A stretch of DNA of 64,000 nt from Brevipalpus yothersi. Lineage: Eukaryota; Arthropoda; Arachnida; Trombidiformes; Tenuipalpidae. The notes beneath the pieces are model-generated. The model did not search any database, was not told the origin of the DNA, and saw nothing but the letters and a program-made list of their open reading frames with translations. The stretch spans positions 247,732 through 311,731 of the forward strand of contig QZCP01000113.1 of NCBI GenBank assembly GCA_003956705.1. Direction: 5' to 3'. Each line of letters opens with the position of its first letter. Within the stretch, counting starts at the first letter, position 1. This document shows, in pieces, positions 61,806 through 64,000 of this stretch. The position numbers were made by a program, and so were the translations under genes.

Positions 61806-63894
61806 ATGTCCAATCTGCCTCAAAACGGTACCGGTGGAGGTGGTGGAACATCTTTCATCAAATCTGAGATAGATTTTCAAAGATTGGTAAGTGAAATCGA
61901 TTTTTTATTCGATGATTTCATTGGTATCCCACGAATTTGCAATCATCAAATTTCGTCTTGTTTTGCAATTCTCTCACGATGAGAGCATGTTAAAGTCAGT
62001 ATTTTGCCAATAGAATTCGATTTTGAGCATTTGTAGATTAGCAGGAAAGAATTTTGGTCCAATTAAATAGTTTCAAATAGAGTTAGAATACTTTTACAGT
62101 TACTTACTTTGGGTGAAATGCATAGCACAATCAGTTTGGATCTTTCATTTAATGAGTTTCTCTCTTCTTGCTCATCGCGATTGATTGCCTTCAAATTGCC
62201 TTCATATGCACCTCTGTGCACAACATGAATAGAACTTTTGGTGTTCATTTCTAATTAATAATAAATTCTGATGAATTCCAGATGGATTTTTGTGCAACTA
62301 ATCTTGTGCAAGACTATAATGATTCTAGAACTTTTTGCTACATTGTCTGATCATGAAATGCAATCTTGAAATAATCAATTAATTCTGGGAAAAATTCTAG
62401 GAATCATGAAATTGTGTCTGGTGTAGTTTGTTCAATTGCTTTGATATTCAAGCAAAATAAAATATTCGATTGTAGAACAGATCTAGTATCTATAAAAATC
62501 TACATGGTGTTGAAAACTGCTTGCTTAGCAATTCAGATAGAATTTTGGACATTTTTCATACATGTATTAATAGAATGCTATGAATGCATTTAGATTAGCT
62601 CTTATTGCATAGTTCAAAGCTCTAGTTCATTTAACATTCATTAGTTTTAGAGCTGAACTGGCTAGAAAATACTTCGATCAGCATTCCTCATTCAATGAAT
62701 TTCCGGTTAAATTGGAGAAAATTCATTATGCTACCGAGTTTGGGTTTCAAAAGTTGTGTAAAATTGGGAATTTCTGCTCGAACAGACACCAGAAAACTTT
62801 TTTCATGCATGAAATAAGCTGTTACACCTAATTAGGTGTATCAAAAACTTTTTCTGCATACATTCAAGAGTGTTATTGATGCATTTGAGTAATTTTGATT
62901 GGTATTGGCTTGCCGTATCATGCTCGCATGCTTTATTCCAGATTAATGGAGAGACCGAGCGCTTAGTGTCACGTGCTTCGAATCTTCTTCAGAACAAATC
63001 GTTCACCGACGTGACATTCATCGTTGGCCCACCTCAACACTCGAAAAAATATGTTGGCCACCGAGTATTATTGGCTATGACTTCACCTGGTAAGAGAGAG
63101 AGAGATCCTAAAAATTGACTGGTCATCATTTTACTTATTACTTGAGCTCAGATTTCATAAGGAAAACAGTTGTTCCTTGAGAATAAGATTGGGAAATCTT
63201 TTTGATGTCCATTTTTTTACTCAAACTAACATTCATTTATCCTCAGTTTTCGAAACAATGTTTTATGGAGATATGGCTGACAAAAGCAAAGTGATCAGAA
63301 TTCCAGATCTCGCACCAATCGGATTTGAAAATTTATTACGCTATGCTTACACAGGTGAGTAATGTTCTAAGCTAAACAATTTGTTCAGCCATTATAGAGG
63401 AATAATTCCCAAGTTTCTCTTGAGCTGAAATTTTTCAAGCTCCACAAATACAAAGTTTTGTCCATTCGAAAAACATTTTTCAAGCTAATTTGCGGTCTAT
63501 TTTCCATTCATTTCAGATTCTCTCAATCTAAACTCTGTTGAAGATGCAATGCTAACAGCTCATGCTGCCAAAAAATATTTATTACCACATCTTTTGAGGT
63601 TAGTTTTTGAATTTGTTTATTGATGTGAGCCCTAAAATTGATACGAAAAGTTGATTTTCATTTATACATCAACAATTTGGGGATGGAATTTGAGCAATAA
63701 ATTCATTATTAACTCAACTTTTTCTACACTTTCTGCAGAGAATGTCTCAGTTATATTGAGAAAAACATCACACCATCATGTGCTTGTGCTGTTTACGAAT
63801 TTGCATCAGTTCTAAGTTCGCAGCAGCTTTTGTTTCAAGCAATCCAAATAATTGATCGACAAACATATCACGTCATAACTCATAAGTCCTTTAA
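61806..63894 (+). CDS. BTB/POZ-domain protein (BTBD3/6-like), 3' end outside the window
   Basis: Exons 61806-61886, 62942-63089, 63247-63354, 63517-63598 and 63739-63894 (the last splices onward at GTAAGC, outside what can be followed). A Gly-rich start (GTGGGGGTS) leads to the BTB core: LLQNKSFTDVTFIVGPP, GHRVLLAMTSPVFETMFYGDM, VIRIPDLAPIGFENLLRYAY and DAMLTAHAAKKYLLPHLLREC. Then comes the start of a BACK-type helical region (YIEKNITPSCACAVYEFAS). VGPP, FYGD and the AAKKY pattern resemble BTBD3/6 and related Cullin3 adaptors. Such proteins bind Cullin3 E3 ligase through BTB and a substrate through the C-terminal PHR domain, which is not in the window. Subfamily is tentative. Confidence 0.82.
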
Positions 63895-64000
63895 GTAAGC
63901 AATTAATTAATCGATAAACTCTAGACTTTTTGCTGCTCGCGTATATGGGATCAGAAGAATCCTGCCAAGAATTCTAGGAATTTTTCCATTCCTAATTTCG
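63895..64000 (+). other. Intron of the BTB gene at the window edge
   Basis: Begins with GTAAGC after the exon end at 63894; no acceptor before the window ends. Confidence 0.6.

Noticed and set aside
1..64000. tRNA, rRNA and CRISPR arrays
   Set aside because: Looked for T-loop-like GTTCGAATC boxes, conserved rRNA blocks and spaced repeats; none seen. The only regular tandem array with complex units is the 65-bp satellite, which has no spacers.

Overview
This is a gene-dense stretch of an arthropod nuclear genome. Genes are multi-exon with short GT-AG introns (about 54-150 bp, a few above 1 kb), the DNA is AT-rich, and it holds many (GA)n/(CT)n microsatellites and a TTAGG-type telomere-like tract. 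A cuticle protein, an arthropod-style gustatory receptor, an insect-type transferrin 2 and CRAL-TRIO and ELO-family genes point to an arthropod. The compact single-exon genes and small introns fit a mite (probably acariform), but the species is an inference and is not proven by the sequence.

Layout from left to right: a GPI-type transferrin (melanotransferrin/Tsf2-like, +, 5' end outside the window); a secreted astacin metalloprotease (+); an ELO-family membrane protein that has lost its histidine box (-); a CRAL-TRIO lipid-transfer protein (+); a ninein-family centrosomal EF-hand/coiled-coil protein (+); the store-operated calcium channel Orai (-); a cuticle protein with a TATA box (-); 10-formyltetrahydrofolate dehydrogenase ALDH1L1 (+); a very large ankyrin-repeat protein (15 or 16 exons, about 2,184 aa, +); a decayed or rearranged locus flanked by an 83-bp direct repeat and holding 65-bp tandem repeats plus TTAGG repeats; a GRAM-domain/transmembrane protein of the GRAMD2 type (-); a gustatory receptor (+); a small secreted six-cysteine, defensin-like protein with a Ser/Thr/Gly-rich tail (-); an acyl-CoA delta-9 desaturase (-, N-terminal exon not found); and a BTB/POZ protein (+, running off the right edge).

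There is no operon logic here. Neighbouring genes are functionally unrelated, although several concern lipids (ELO-like, CRAL-TRIO, GRAMD, desaturase) and calcium or membrane contact (Orai, GRAMD). The most unusual items are the internally duplicated ankyrin super-modules with a shared non-ankyrin linker, the direct-repeat-bounded locus with telomere-like DNA at 40.4-43.9 kb, the degenerate ELO active site, the astacin Met-turn substitution, the CSab-pattern peptide, and a perfect 58-bp GA/CT inverted repeat inside an ankyrin-gene intron.

Exon boundaries were placed by eye from GT-AG sites, reading-frame continuity and family similarity. No alignment or transcript evidence was available.
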